Shown piece after piece: positions 43,667 to 53,950 of a stretch of DNA of 64,000 bases. The translations under genes and the position numbers were made by a program. Within the stretch, counting starts at the first letter, position 1; each line of letters starts with the position of its first letter. This stretch comes from Variovorax boronicumulans (GTDB lineage: Bacteria; Pseudomonadota; Gammaproteobacteria; Burkholderiales; Burkholderiaceae_C): assembly GCF_019352895.1 (NCBI RefSeq), contig NZ_JAAAFX010000004.1, forward strand, positions 2,430,485 through 2,494,484, written 5' to 3'. The notes under the pieces are model-generated. The model searched no databases and was not told the DNA's origin. It worked only from the letters and a program-made list of their open reading frames with translations.

Positions 43667-43918
43667 ATGTTGAACGTCCGCCAAATTCTAGTGAGCGCCA
43701 TTGGCCTCTGTGCGCTCGGGGTCGGCTTGTCCGGCTGCGGGCTCAAGGGCCCGCTCTATCTGCCCACCGATCCGGCCGCTGCCCAGCGCGCCACCTTGCC
43801 CGAGCTGCTCACGCCGTCGATCGGCAAGCCCGCCGCCGATGCCGATGCCGATGCCGATGCCGGCGCGGCACCGGCGCCCGCGCCTGCCGCCAGTGCCCCC
43901 GTCGGAGCCCCGCGATGA
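43667..43918 (+). CDS. lptM: LPS-assembly lipoprotein LptM (YifL-like)
   Basis: 83 aa. The lipoprotein signal ends at [13 protein letters not shown]; this motif after the Cys is the family hallmark. LptM helps oxidative maturation of LptD. The tail is an Ala-Asp repeat from a hexanucleotide repeat, then Ala/Pro-rich. The stop overlaps the lysA start by 4 bases. Same lptM-lysA order as in many beta- and gamma-proteobacteria. Confidence 0.9.
   Translation: MLNVRQILVSAIGLCALGVGLSGCGLKGPLYLPTDPAAAQRATLPELLTPSIGKPAADADADADAGAAPAPAPAASAPVGAPR
43835..43858 (+). repeat. Hexanucleotide tandem repeat in lptM
   Basis: GCCGAT repeated four times in register, encoding alternating Ala-Asp. Changes in copy number would keep the reading frame and only lengthen the linker. 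Confidence 0.85.
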
Positions 43919-45192
43919 GCGCCTCGACCGCCCTCCCCGGCCACCCGCACATCGCCCAGCGCGACGGCGCGCTGCACGTCGAGGCCCTGCCCCTGGCAGC
44001 GCTGGCCCGCGAACACGGCACGCCGCTGTTCGTCTACTCCAAGCAATGGATGCTCGACGCACTGGCCGCCTACCAGCGCGGCTTCGAGGGCCGCAACGCC
44101 CTCGTCTGCTACGCGATGAAGGCCAACTCCTCGCTGGGCGTGCTGCGCGTGTTCGCCGAGGCCGGCTGCGGCTTCGACATCGTCTCGGGCGGCGAGCTCG
44201 CGCGCGTGCTGGCCGCGGGCGCCGATCCGGCCAAGGTGATCTTCTCGGGCGTGGGCAAGACCCGCGACGAGATGCGCCAGGCGCTGGCCGCGGGCATCGC
44301 CTGCTTCAACGTCGAGAGCGAGGCCGAACTCGAGGTGCTCAACGCGGTGGCGCTGGAACAAGGCCAGCGTGCGCGCATCAGCATCCGCATCAACCCCAAC
44401 GTCGATCCCAAGACCCACCCTTACATCTCGACCGGGCTAAAGGGCAACAAGTTCGGCGTGGCACACGATCGCGCGCTGGCCACCTATCGCCATGCGGCGG
44501 CGCTGCCGGGCCTCGAGGTGGTCGGCATCGACTGCCACATCGGCTCGCAGATCACCGAAGCCTCACCCTACCTCGATGCGCTCGAGCGCGTGCTCGACCT
44601 GGTGGTGCTGATCGAGCAGGCGGGCATCCCGCTGCACCACCTGGACTTCGGCGGCGGCCTGGGCATCGACTACAACCACGACACGCCGCCGGCCGCGGAT
44701 GTGCTCTGGAAGCAGCTGCTGGCGCGGCTCGATGCGCGCGGCTTCGGCCAGCGCAAGCTGGTGGTGGAACCCGGCCGCTCGCTGGTGGGCAATGCCGGCG
44801 TCTGCGTGACCGAGGTGCTCTACCTCAAGCCCGGCGAGGACAAGAACTTCTGCATCGTCGACGCGGCCATGAACGACCTGCCGCGCCCGGCCATGTACCA
44901 GGCCTTCCACCGGATCGTGCCGCTGGCCGCGCGCGACGCCGCCGAAGCCACGACCTACGACGTGGTCGGCCCGGTCTGCGAGAGCGGCGACTGGATCGGC
45001 CGTGACCGCGAACTGAACGTGGCCCAGGGCGACCTGCTGGCCGTGCTGTCGGCGGGCGCGTACTGCATGTCGATGGCCAGCAACTACAACACCCGCGGCC
45101 GGGCCGCCGAGGTGCTGGTGGCGGGTGACCGCGCCACGCTGATCCGCCGGCGCGAGAGCGTCGAGGACCAGTTGCGCAGCGAGCTCGGCTAG
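43915..45192 (+). CDS. lysA: Diaminopimelate decarboxylase
   Basis: 425 aa fold-type III PLP enzyme making lysine from meso-DAP. The PLP lysine is Lys69 (CYAMKANSS). The glycine-rich phosphate loop HLDFGGGLGIDY, VEPGRSLVGNAGV and the active-site cysteine in GPVCESGDWIG are present. It ends 4 bases inside the convergent msrQ stop. Confidence 0.97.
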   Translation: MSASTALPGHPHIAQRDGALHVEALPLAALAREHGTPLFVYSKQWMLDALAAYQRGFEGRNALVCYAMKANSSLGVLRVFAEAGCGFDIVSGGELARVLAAGADPAKVIFSGVGKTRDEMRQALAAGIACFNVESEAELEVLNAVALEQGQRARISIRINPNVDPKTHPYISTGLKGNKFGVAHDRALATYRHAAALPGLEVVGIDCHIGSQITEASPYLDALERVLDLVVLIEQAGIPLHHLDFGGGLGIDYNHDTPPAADVLWKQLLARLDARGFGQRKLVVEPGRSLVGNAGVCVTEVLYLKPGEDKNFCIVDAAMNDLPRPAMYQAFHRIVPLAARDAAEATTYDVVGPVCESGDWIGRDRELNVAQGDLLAVLSAGAYCMSMASNYNTRGRAAEVLVAGDRATLIRRRESVEDQLRSELG

Positions 45193-45851
45193 GACTTGGT
45201 CGGCTGCACGCGCGCCACGGCCGGCGCGCGGGCCGCTGCCGGCTTCTGCTTCTGCTTCTGGCGCACGAAGTGCCAGACCCGCCAGGCCAGCAGCGCGGCC
45301 ACGATGCCCGCGTAGACGAACACTTCGGCGAAGTTGTTCTTGCCCGCGCGCATCCAGAAGAAGTGCAGCAGGCCCAGGCCGGCGATCAGATAGACCAGCT
45401 TGTGCAGCCGCTGCCAGCGCTTCGCGCCCAGCGCCTTGATCGCCCGGTTGAAGGAGGTCGCGGCCAGCGGCGTCAGCAGCACGAAGGCGGCGAAGCCCAC
45501 CAGGATGAAGGGCCGCTTGGCGATGTCGCGCGCGATGTCGCCGACTTCAAAACCCATGTCGAACCAGCTGTAGCTCAGCAGGTGCACCGCCACGTAGAAG
45601 TACGCGAACAGGCCCAGCATGCGCCGGTAGCGCGCCAGGCCGGTGAGCTTGAGGCTCACGCGCAGCGGCGTCACGGCCAGCACGATGCACAGGAAGCGCA
45701 GCGTCCAGTCGCCGGTCGAGCGGATCAGGTATTCGGCCGGGTTCGCGCCCAGCCCGTCGGTGACGGCCCCGAACACCAGCCAGGCGAAGGGCAGCAGGCA
45801 CAGCAGGAACACCAGCGGCTTGGCCGCCTTGTGCAGCAGGAGCTTGTTCAT
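45189..45851 (-). CDS. msrQ: Heme-binding membrane subunit MsrQ
   Basis: 220 aa, six hydrophobic helices of the ferric-reductase-like (YedZ) family. Heme-ligand histidines are seen in FYVAVHLLSYSWFDMG and WQRLHKLVYLIAGLGLLHF. It delivers quinol electrons to MsrP. 14 bases after msrP. Confidence 0.94.
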   Translation of the reverse strand: MNKLLLHKAAKPLVFLLCLLPFAWLVFGAVTDGLGANPAEYLIRSTGDWTLRFLCIVLAVTPLRVSLKLTGLARYRRMLGLFAYFYVAVHLLSYSWFDMGFEVGDIARDIAKRPFILVGFAAFVLLTPLAATSFNRAIKALGAKRWQRLHKLVYLIAGLGLLHFFWMRAGKNNFAEVFVYAGIVAALLAWRVWHFVRQKQKQKPAAARAPAVARVQPTKS

Positions 45852-45865
45852 CGCGGGCCCGGGCG

Positions 45866-46864
<999 letters not shown>

Positions 46865-46949
46865 GGCTCGCCTTTCGATGGCAGGTGGATCTCACCCTCA
46901 ACTTCGTTGCAGGGCACCGAAAGGTTACGCGCTTGCCGCGCGTTCGGTT

Positions 46950-48266
46950 TCAGAGCGTGCCGTAACTGTGCAATCCGCTGAGGAACATGTTCACGCCCAG
47001 GAAGGCGAAAGTGGTCACGGCCAGGCCGCCGAGCGCCCACCAGGCCGCCACGGTGCCGCGCAGGCCCTTGACCAGCCGCATGTGCAGCCAGGCCGCATAG
47101 TTGAGCCAGACGATCAGCGCCCAGGTCTCCTTCGGGTCCCAGCTCCAGTAGCCGCCCCAGGCGTCGGCCGCCCACAGCGCGCCCAGCACGGTGGCGATGG
47201 TGAAGAAGGCGAAGCCGACGGTGATCGACTTGTACATCACGTCGTCGAGCACGTCGTTGGCCGGCAGCCGTGCCGCGATGCGCTTGCGGCCGAGCAGGAT
47301 GCCCGCGGCGATCAGCGCCGAGATGCCCGCATAGACCACCCAGTAGCTGCCGCCGGCTTCCTGCACGCGCTGGCGGAAGGCCACCGGCACGAAGCACAGC
47401 GCCATGCCGAACAGCCAGATCGGCGTGAGCTTGTACCAGCGCTTCTCGTCGGCCTGCTCCTTGATCAGGTAGGCGAAGGCCACCATGGCCGCGAGCGCGA
47501 AAGTGCCGTAACCGATGAAGTTGGCCGGCACGTGCAGCTTCATCCACCAGCTTTGCAGCGCCGGCACCAGCGGCTGGATCTCGTGCGCTTCGCGCACCAG
47601 CGTGTACCAGAGCAGGAAGCCGACCGCGGCGCTGACCACCAGCATCACGAAGGCGCCCATGGCACGGGTGCGGTAGACCGATTCGAAGTACAGGTAGAAG
47701 GCCGCGGTGAGCCAGCTGAACAGCACGAAGACCTCGTAGAGGTTGCTCACCGGGATGTGGCCGATGTCCGGGCCCAGCTGGTGGCTTTCGTACCAGCGCA
47801 CCATGGTGCCGATCAGTGCCATCGTGATCGCGGCCCAGGCCACGCGCGAGCCGATCAGCTCCATGGCATCGCCCTGCTTGCCGCCGAACAGCCCCAGCCA
47901 GTAGAAGATCGTGCTCATGAAGAACAGCACGCTCATCCAGAGGATGGCCGACTGGCTCGACAGGAAATACTTGAGCCAGAACACCGTGTCGGCGCGTGCC
48001 AGGTCGCCCTGGTAGGAGGTGATGGCCAGCACGGTCGCCGCGGCGACGCCGACCGCCAGCAACTGCAGCGGGCGCCAGAACCAGCCGAGCCAGATCATGG
48101 CCGGCACGGTCGCGACCAGGATGGACTTCTCGTAGATGTCCATCGATCCCGCATAGCGCGAGAAGGCGAACAGCGCGCCGGCCGCGACGATCGCGGCAAA
48201 CACCCAGTCGAGGAGGTTGCGGCGCGCGAGCCAGCTGTCGTTGAGGGTCAGTGTCGTGGTGGTCAT
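46950..48266 (-). CDS. ccsB: Cytochrome c biogenesis protein CcsB/ResC-type
   Basis: 438 aa multi-spanning protein. The periplasmic WWD heme-handling motif is present as WAADAWGGYWSWDPKETWAL, with nearby histidines (WLNYAAWLHMR; MKLHVPANFIGYG). With ResB it forms the system II heme lyase. It overlaps resB by 4 bases. Confidence 0.94.
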   Translation of the reverse strand: MTTTTLTLNDSWLARRNLLDWVFAAIVAAGALFAFSRYAGSMDIYEKSILVATVPAMIWLGWFWRPLQLLAVGVAAATVLAITSYQGDLARADTVFWLKYFLSSQSAILWMSVLFFMSTIFYWLGLFGGKQGDAMELIGSRVAWAAITMALIGTMVRWYESHQLGPDIGHIPVSNLYEVFVLFSWLTAAFYLYFESVYRTRAMGAFVMLVVSAAVGFLLWYTLVREAHEIQPLVPALQSWWMKLHVPANFIGYGTFALAAMVAFAYLIKEQADEKRWYKLTPIWLFGMALCFVPVAFRQRVQEAGGSYWVVYAGISALIAAGILLGRKRIAARLPANDVLDDVMYKSITVGFAFFTIATVLGALWAADAWGGYWSWDPKETWALIVWLNYAAWLHMRLVKGLRGTVAAWWALGGLAVTTFAFLGVNMFLSGLHSYGTL

Positions 48267-50401
48267 GGCGCCGGTTCTTTCTGGAGGGCGAGCAACTTGT
48301 CTTTGAGATTGTCGAATTCGCGGTCGCTGTCGATGGTGCGGCGATTGACCGAGAAGGCCATGGTCGCATGGCTTCCGCCCGCGGTGTCGGCAGGCACGAG
48401 CCAGACCCACAGCCGACGCTCGCGCACGTAGAGCATGGCAAAGATGCCGACGATCAGGAACAGGCAGCCCAGGTACACGATGCTCTTGCCGGGGGCGCGG
48501 GCCACCTGGAACACGCTGGCCTGCACCTGCTTGAAGTCGGTCATCATCATCGCGACCGGTGCCGGGTAGAAATGCGCGTCGCTGATGGCCAGCACTGCCT
48601 GCGTGAGGAAGGCCTGCGACTTGTCGTCGCCCGGCAGCGCCGCCAGGCCCGCCGATTCGCGGCTCAGGTTGAGCACCTCGAACAGCACCTCGTTGAGGAT
48701 GCGCACCAGCACCGCGCCGGCGCGTGCGCGCTCGGCCTCGGGCACGTTGAATTCCATGAACTCGGCGATCGCCTGCCAGCCGCCCTTGCTGGTGGCATCG
48801 GCCTTCACCCGCTCGGTGCCGGCGAACAGCGCCAGCGCGCGCGTGGCCGAGGCCCGCAGCTGCTCGGCCAGCTCGGGCCGCGCCGGGTCGGTGGCGCGCG
48901 CGATGTAGCGCTCCACCGCGCGGGCACGCACCGCGTCGTCGTCGAGCGCGGCACGCATGCGCTGGAAGCCGTCCATCGAGCCATTCTCGTCGGCCGGCAC
49001 GCGCAGGTAGCGGAACGGGTCTTCGGGCTTCTCGCGCATGCCCAGCAGGAACACCGGCTGGCCGTCGCCGGTGTCGACCGGCACCATGTAGTTCTGGTAC
49101 TCGCGGGCCTGGCCCGCGGCGTCGCGCAGCTTGTAGCCGATGCTCGGGCCGATGTTGCGCAGCACCTTGGGCTTGTTGACCTTGTTGGCCGCGCCCAGGC
49201 GCGATTCCAGGCTGTGCTGCAGGTCGACCTTGCGCACGTCGGCACCGCTGGTCATGGCGCCGCCGTGCTCGTCGGCGAAGTTCTCGACGTTGATCACGCG
49301 CAGCGCCACGTACTCGAGCGTGAGCTTGTCGCTGCCGTTGGTGATTTCCGAACTGCTGCCGATCGTGCCTTCGAGCTCGAAGGGCTTGGCCGCGGCCGAC
49401 ATCGGCACCGCCTTGAGCTTCACGGTGGAGCCGCCGTCGTCGAAGCTCGACTGGTAGATCTCCACGCCCTTGTAGCTGGCCGGGTGGTTCACCTCGATGC
49501 GCGCGGGCACCTGCTCGCCGGTCTCGCGGTCGTGCAGCACCACCTCGCTGGCGAACAGCTTGGGCATGCCGGTGGAGTAGTAGTCGACGATGAACTTCTT
49601 GAGCTCGATCGAGAAGGGCAGGTCCTGCAGCAGCACGCCGTCGGCCTGGTTGAGGATCGCCACGCTCGAGCGGCCGCCCTCGGGCACCAGGATGTTGCCG
49701 CGGAAGGTCGGGTTCGAGGGCGACAGCCGGTGCTCGGGCGCCACGTCGGCGATCATGCCGCCGCCGGTGAACACGCTCTTGCCGTTGAACCAGGTCTGGG
49801 CACGCACCACCAGGTCGCCATCGAGCAGGCCGCCGATGCAGATCAGCACGATCGCGCCGTGCGCCGCGATGTAGCCCAGCTTGTGGGCACCGCCCGCGCG
49901 CGCCGCCACCATCCAGCCCGCGCCTTCGCGGTGCTGCAGCTTGACCTTCCAGCCGCCGCCCGACAGCAGCGTGCCGATGCGCTGCGCGGCGGCTTCGGGC
50001 AGCTCGCCCAGCGTGGTCGCGGCGCGCTGGCCGAAGGCCCGCAGGCTCTGCGCCCGGATGTCTTCCTTGAAGGTCTTGAGGTCCTTGAGAATGTGCGGCG
50101 TGTTGCGCGCGATGCACAGCGAGGTGCTGATCACCAGGAACAGCAGGATCAGCAGGAACCACCAGGCGCTGTAGATCGCGTCGAGGCGCGCGGCGCGGAA
50201 CAGCGCGGCCCAGAACGGGCCGAACTGGTTGATGTAGTTGCCCAGGGGCTCGTGCTGCTTGAGCACGGTGCCGATGATCGATGCGATGCAGATGACCGTG
50301 AGCAGCGCGATCGCGAAGCGCATCGACGAGAACAGCTCCACCGTCGCGCGGACCGCTTGCGGGCCGCGACGGACGCGAAGGCCGTGGGTGGAAACTGACA
50401 T
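48263..50401 (-). CDS. resB: Cytochrome c biogenesis protein ResB/Ccs1
   Basis: 712 aa. Transmembrane helices lie near the N-terminus (FAIALLTVICIASIIGTVLKQ; LILLFLVISTSLCIARNTP) and the C-terminus, with a very large periplasmic domain between, as usual for ResB. It partners CcsB in delivering and attaching heme to apocytochromes such as the cytochrome c4 encoded just upstream. Confidence 0.94.
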   Translation of the reverse strand: MSVSTHGLRVRRGPQAVRATVELFSSMRFAIALLTVICIASIIGTVLKQHEPLGNYINQFGPFWAALFRAARLDAIYSAWWFLLILLFLVISTSLCIARNTPHILKDLKTFKEDIRAQSLRAFGQRAATTLGELPEAAAQRIGTLLSGGGWKVKLQHREGAGWMVAARAGGAHKLGYIAAHGAIVLICIGGLLDGDLVVRAQTWFNGKSVFTGGGMIADVAPEHRLSPSNPTFRGNILVPEGGRSSVAILNQADGVLLQDLPFSIELKKFIVDYYSTGMPKLFASEVVLHDRETGEQVPARIEVNHPASYKGVEIYQSSFDDGGSTVKLKAVPMSAAAKPFELEGTIGSSSEITNGSDKLTLEYVALRVINVENFADEHGGAMTSGADVRKVDLQHSLESRLGAANKVNKPKVLRNIGPSIGYKLRDAAGQAREYQNYMVPVDTGDGQPVFLLGMREKPEDPFRYLRVPADENGSMDGFQRMRAALDDDAVRARAVERYIARATDPARPELAEQLRASATRALALFAGTERVKADATSKGGWQAIAEFMEFNVPEAERARAGAVLVRILNEVLFEVLNLSRESAGLAALPGDDKSQAFLTQAVLAISDAHFYPAPVAMMMTDFKQVQASVFQVARAPGKSIVYLGCLFLIVGIFAMLYVRERRLWVWLVPADTAGGSHATMAFSVNRRTIDSDREFDNLKDKLLALQKEPAP

Positions 50402-50439
50402 GGAGAGAAGACTTCGGGACGCTGGGCTGAGAAAGCAAA

Positions 50440-50472
50440 AAGGCGGGCCATCCTGCTGGATCGGCCCGCCTT
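50440..50472 (-). terminator. Rho-independent terminator after cytochrome c4
   Basis: Arms AAGGCGGGCC and GGCCCGCCTT (10 base pairs) enclose a loop that itself can pair (ATCC/GGAT). On the minus strand the stem is followed by TTTTTGCTTT. It lies about 100 bases after the cytochrome c4 stop and before resB, so resB-ccsB should have a separate promoter. Confidence 0.85.
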
Positions 50473-50568
50473 GTTGGATTGATTATTGGCGGTTAGTTCA
50501 TCACGGTCCCGGCCGCCGCGGCGCCTGCAGGAAGCGGCGCGAAAAGACGGCGCGGGCCTGAGGCGCGA

Positions 50569-51237
50569 TTAACGCAGGCCGGCAATGTAGTCGGACACCG
50601 CCTTGATTTCACGGTCGTTGAGCTTGGCGGCCACACCGGTCATGGGCGCGCTGTTGGCACGCGCGCCGTCGCGGAAGGCCACGAGCTGGGCAGTGGTGTA
50701 GTCGGCATGCTGGCCACCCAGGCGCGGGTACTGCGCGGGCAGGCCGGCACCGGTGGGGCTGTGGCAGCTGGCGCAGGCCGGGATCATGCGGTCGGCGATG
50801 CCGCCGCGGTAGATCTTCTCGCCCAGTGCGACCAAGTCCTTTTCCTTGGCGAAGCCGGGCTTGACGGTCTTCGAGCCGACGAACCAGGCGATGTTGCGCA
50901 TGTCCTCGTCCGACAGGGCCGAGGCATAGGGCTTCATGATCGCGCTCTTGCGCTTGCCGGACTTGAATTCCTGCAGCTGCTTGAGGATGTATTCGGGATG
51001 CTGCTGCGCCAGCTTCGGGTTGGCCGCGATGGCCGAGTTGCCGTCCGCGTTGTGGCACGACGCGCAGCTCTGGCTGTTGGCCGGCGTCGCATTGAAGATT
51101 GTGTCGCCCTTGGCCGGGTCGGGCTTGGCCGGCTTGGCGGCTGCAGCGGGTGCGGCCGCAGGCTCGTCGGCTGCGAAAGCAGCGCTGGTGGCGGCGCCCA
51201 TGAGGGCTGCAAGCAGGAAATGGGCAAACAACTTCAT
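50569..51237 (-). CDS. Diheme cytochrome c4
   Basis: 222 aa. A signal peptide is cleaved near AFA-AD (about residue 22); an Ala/Pro/Lys linker follows. Two heme-binding CASCH motifs lie in two similar halves, each with a downstream Met ligand (AIMKPYA; APMTGVA). It is a periplasmic or membrane-attached electron carrier to the terminal oxidases. Divergent from engB. Confidence 0.94.
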   Translation of the reverse strand: MKLFAHFLLAALMGAATSAAFAADEPAAAPAAAAKPAKPDPAKGDTIFNATPANSQSCASCHNADGNSAIAANPKLAQQHPEYILKQLQEFKSGKRKSAIMKPYASALSDEDMRNIAWFVGSKTVKPGFAKEKDLVALGEKIYRGGIADRMIPACASCHSPTGAGLPAQYPRLGGQHADYTTAQLVAFRDGARANSAPMTGVAAKLNDREIKAVSDYIAGLR

Positions 51238-51255
51238 ATCGGGGGGCTCGATTTA

Positions 51256-51283
51256 TTGGCGCAAAACCCCGCGATTCTACAAT
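51256..51283 (+). promoter_or_regulatory. Candidate engB promoter
   Basis: TTGGCG (51256-51261), a 16-base spacer and TACAAT (51278-51283) give a good sigma70 match, with transcription start near 51290. This excludes the in-frame ATG at 51282 and supports ATG 51309 as the engB start. Confidence 0.55.
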
Positions 51284-51308
51284 GGTGCTCCGTTACCAAG
51301 GCTTCCTC

Positions 51309-51992
51309 ATGACCACCCCCGCGCCTTCACCGGCCCCCGCTACGCCCAACGCGGCGATTGCACCCGACCGGATCCGCACGGCCATGGGCTGGATGCACAC
51401 CGCCCATTTCCTCACCAGTGCCCCTCAGTTGGAGCATCTGCCGGCCTTCGATCTGCCCGAAATCGCCTTCGTCGGGCGCTCGAACGCGGGCAAGTCGACC
51501 GCGATCAACACCCTGACGCAACAGCACCGGCTGGCCTTCGCCTCGAAGACCCCGGGTCGCACCCAGCACATCAACCTGTTCGGCGTGGGCAAGCAGAAGG
51601 TCGACGACGCCGTGCTGGCCGACCTGCCCGGCTACGGCTATGCCGCGGTGCCGCGCGAGGCCAAGCTGCGCTGGCAGCGCGTGATGGGCAACTACCTCAT
51701 GACGCGCGAGAACCTGCGCGGCGTGGTGCTGATGTGCGACCCGCGCCACGGCCTGACCGAGCTCGACGAGATCCTGCTCGACGTGATCCGCCCGCGCGTC
51801 GAGGCGGGCCTCAAGTTCCTGGTGCTGCTGACCAAGTCCGACAAGCTGACCCGCGCCGAGGGTGCCAAGGCACTGTCGATCGTGCGACTGCAGGCCGGCG
51901 GCGGCGAGGTCAAACTGTTCTCGGCGCTGAAGAAGCAAGGCGTCGACGAAGCCGCCGAACTCCTCTGGCGCTGGGCTCACCCCGAGTCCTGA
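51309..51992 (+). CDS. engB: Ribosome-biogenesis GTPase EngB (YihA/YsxC)
   Basis: 227 aa. G1 GRSNAGKST, G2 in SKTPGRTQ, G3 DLPGYGYA and G4 TKSDKL are intact and characteristic of EngB. It assists late large-subunit assembly. Divergent from cytochrome c4, a common beta-proteobacterial arrangement. Confidence 0.96.
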   Translation: MTTPAPSPAPATPNAAIAPDRIRTAMGWMHTAHFLTSAPQLEHLPAFDLPEIAFVGRSNAGKSTAINTLTQQHRLAFASKTPGRTQHINLFGVGKQKVDDAVLADLPGYGYAAVPREAKLRWQRVMGNYLMTRENLRGVVLMCDPRHGLTELDEILLDVIRPRVEAGLKFLVLLTKSDKLTRAEGAKALSIVRLQAGGGEVKLFSALKKQGVDEAAELLWRWAHPES

Positions 51993-52048
51993 CCCCCGGC
52001 GGCGCCGGTCGGCTCGTGCCCCCCACACCACCGACCGGAGACCGCCCG

Positions 52049-52960
52049 ATGATCGAGACCTTCCAGCGCACCCTGCCCAACGGCATCACGCTCAGTTGCC
52101 GCGCCAGCGGCGCACCGGGCCGGCCCTTGATGCTGTTCCTGCACGGCTTCCCCGAAGGCGCGTTCATCTGGGACGCACTGCTCGAACACTTCTCGCAGCC
52201 CGAACACGGCGGTTACCGCTGCGTCGCGCCCAACCTGCGCGGCTTCGAGCAGTCGAGCGCGCCGCCAGCCGTCGAGGACTACCGACCGCACCTGCTGGTG
52301 CAGGACGTGCGCCAGCTGGCCACCACCGAAAGCGCCGATGGCGTGATCGACACGCTGGTTGCGCACGACTGGGGGGGCGCCTTCGGCTGGGGCTTCGCCA
52401 ACGCCTTTCCGGCGCAGGTCCGGCGGCTGGTGATCCTCAACTCACCGCACCCGGGCACCTTCGCACGCGAGCTGCGCGACAACCCGGTGCAGCAGCAGGC
52501 CAGCGCCTACATGAACTTCCTGGCGCGACCCGACGCCCCCGCGCTGCTGGCGGCCGACGACTACCGCCGCATGTGGCCCTTCTTCACGCTCATGGGTGCG
52601 GGCAGCGACGGCTTCGGCTGGCTCACCGACAGCGTGAAGGACCAGTACCGCGCGCTCTGGGATGCGGGGCTGCGCGGCGCCTGCAATCTCTACGCCGTGA
52701 CGCCGCTCAAGCCGGCCATGCCGGGCCAGGACGCGCCGCCGATCCCGCAGCTGCCGCGCGAACGCCTGACCATCGAGGCGCCCACGCTGGTGCTCTGGGC
52801 GCTCGACGACAGCGCGCTGCTGCCCGGCCTGCTCGACGGACTGGAAGACTACGTGCCGAAGCTCAAGCTGGTGAAGGTGCCGGGCGCGACGCACTGGATC
52901 GTGCACGAGCAGCCGCAGCGCGTGGCGGCCGAGATCGAGGCTTTCCAGCGCGGCACCTGA
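52049..52960 (+). CDS. Alpha/beta hydrolase, epoxide hydrolase/dehalogenase-like
   Basis: 303 aa. The oxyanion-hole motif HGFPE (residues 32-36) and the nucleophile Asp107 in VAHDWGGAFGW place it with the Asp-nucleophile branch (soluble epoxide hydrolases, haloalkane/fluoroacetate dehalogenases). His282 (GATHWIVHE) and an acid at 253-254 (ALDDSA) complete the triad. A cap domain lies at about 140-235 with several Tyr and Trp. Substrate unknown. It starts 56 bases after engB, possibly on the same transcript. Confidence 0.85.
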   Translation: MIETFQRTLPNGITLSCRASGAPGRPLMLFLHGFPEGAFIWDALLEHFSQPEHGGYRCVAPNLRGFEQSSAPPAVEDYRPHLLVQDVRQLATTESADGVIDTLVAHDWGGAFGWGFANAFPAQVRRLVILNSPHPGTFARELRDNPVQQQASAYMNFLARPDAPALLAADDYRRMWPFFTLMGAGSDGFGWLTDSVKDQYRALWDAGLRGACNLYAVTPLKPAMPGQDAPPIPQLPRERLTIEAPTLVLWALDDSALLPGLLDGLEDYVPKLKLVKVPGATHWIVHEQPQRVAAEIEAFQRGT

Positions 52961-52971
52961 GTTCTTCGCGG

Positions 52972-53022
52972 GACACCGCGGAACAGGTTTTGCCGGGCCG
53001 CGGGAGTCGCCCCCGGACGGGG
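52972..53022 (+). repeat. Dispersed intergenic repeat, copy B
   Basis: Matches copy A at 15156-15205 at 41 of 50 positions with one extra C here. It lies in the 105-base gap between convergent genes (hydrolase and acyltransferase), and contains a CCCCCGGACGGGGG palindrome that can form a hairpin. Confidence 0.6.
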
Positions 53023-53065
53023 GAAGGCAAAGCGACACGCAGTGCGCGAAGCCCTCGGGGGCGAG

Positions 53066-53950
53066 TCAATACACCGGTGGCGCGCCCTCGGGCCGCGTCT
53101 TGAAGCGCCGGTGCACCCAGTAGTACTGCGAGGGCATCGCGTCGATGTAGCCCTGCAGCCGGGTGTTCATCAGCGCCGTGTCGGCCACCGCATCGTCGCT
53201 CGGGAAGTTCTGCCACGCCGCCAGCACCTCGATGTCGTAGCCCGAGGCCGTGAGCCGCGACACCACCGGCACCACCTTGGCCTTGCCCAGCCGCGCGAAG
53301 CGCGAGAGCGAAGGCAAGGTGGCCGCGGGCACGCCGTAGAAGGGCACGAACACCGACTGCTCGCGGCCGAAATCCATGTCCGGCAGCAGGTACAGCAGGC
53401 CGTTCTTGCGCAGGCCCGCGACGATCGGCTTGATGCCCTCGGTGCGGTTGAGCGTGATCACGTTGCCGAAGCGCTGCCGTCCCTCGCGGATCCAGGCGTC
53501 GACCAGCGGGTCGCGCTGCGTGGTGTAGATGGTGGTCGAGGGTCGCGCCGTGTGCATGGTGAGCGCGGTCGCGGCCGCGTCGAGGCCGTAGAAATGCGGC
53601 GCGAACAGGATCATGGGCGCGCTGCCGTGCGCGATCTCGTCGATCTCGGCCGAGGAACCGACCACGCGCAGCCGGCTCGCGACCACGGCCTCGGGCGCGT
53701 GCCAGAGCCAGCTGCGGTCGAGCCAGGACTGGGCGACGAAGACGAAGGTCTCGCGGGCGATGGCGTCGCGCTCGGCCTTGGACTTCTGCGGCAGGCACAG
53801 CGCGAGGTTGGTCTGGACCACATGGCGGCGCGACACCGCGACGACGTACAACACGCGGCCCAGCACCTTGCCGAAGCCGCGCACCAGCGGCAAGGGCAGG
53901 CGCGCCAGCGTGCGCATGAAGCCGATGCCGAGTCGGGACGAGAGGCTCAT
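53066..53950 (-). CDS. LpxL/HtrB-family lysophospholipid/lipid A acyltransferase (second of two)
   Basis: 294 aa. An N-terminal hydrophobic/basic region leads to the HX4D catalytic motif HFYGLD in FAPHFYGLDAAA (about residue 117). The later landmarks YLLPDMDFGREQSVFVPFYG and YYWVHRRFKTRP are typical of the family. Likely adds a secondary acyl chain to lipid A at the inner membrane. It overlaps the preceding acyltransferase gene by 4 bases. Confidence 0.9.
   Translation of the reverse strand: MSLSSRLGIGFMRTLARLPLPLVRGFGKVLGRVLYVVAVSRRHVVQTNLALCLPQKSKAERDAIARETFVFVAQSWLDRSWLWHAPEAVVASRLRVVGSSAEIDEIAHGSAPMILFAPHFYGLDAAATALTMHTARPSTTIYTTQRDPLVDAWIREGRQRFGNVITLNRTEGIKPIVAGLRKNGLLYLLPDMDFGREQSVFVPFYGVPAATLPSLSRFARLGKAKVVPVVSRLTASGYDIEVLAAWQNFPSDDAVADTALMNTRLQGYIDAMPSQYYWVHRRFKTRPEGAPPVY

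Noticed and set aside
43667..43918. lptM hexanucleotide repeat as a phase-variation switch
   Set aside because: Units of six bases keep the frame, so copy changes cannot switch expression off.
46950..50438. 1162-codon open frame suggesting a ResB-CcsB fusion
   Set aside because: The first two thirds are in the wrong frame relative to ResB. Two separate genes overlapping by 4 bases explain the region fully.
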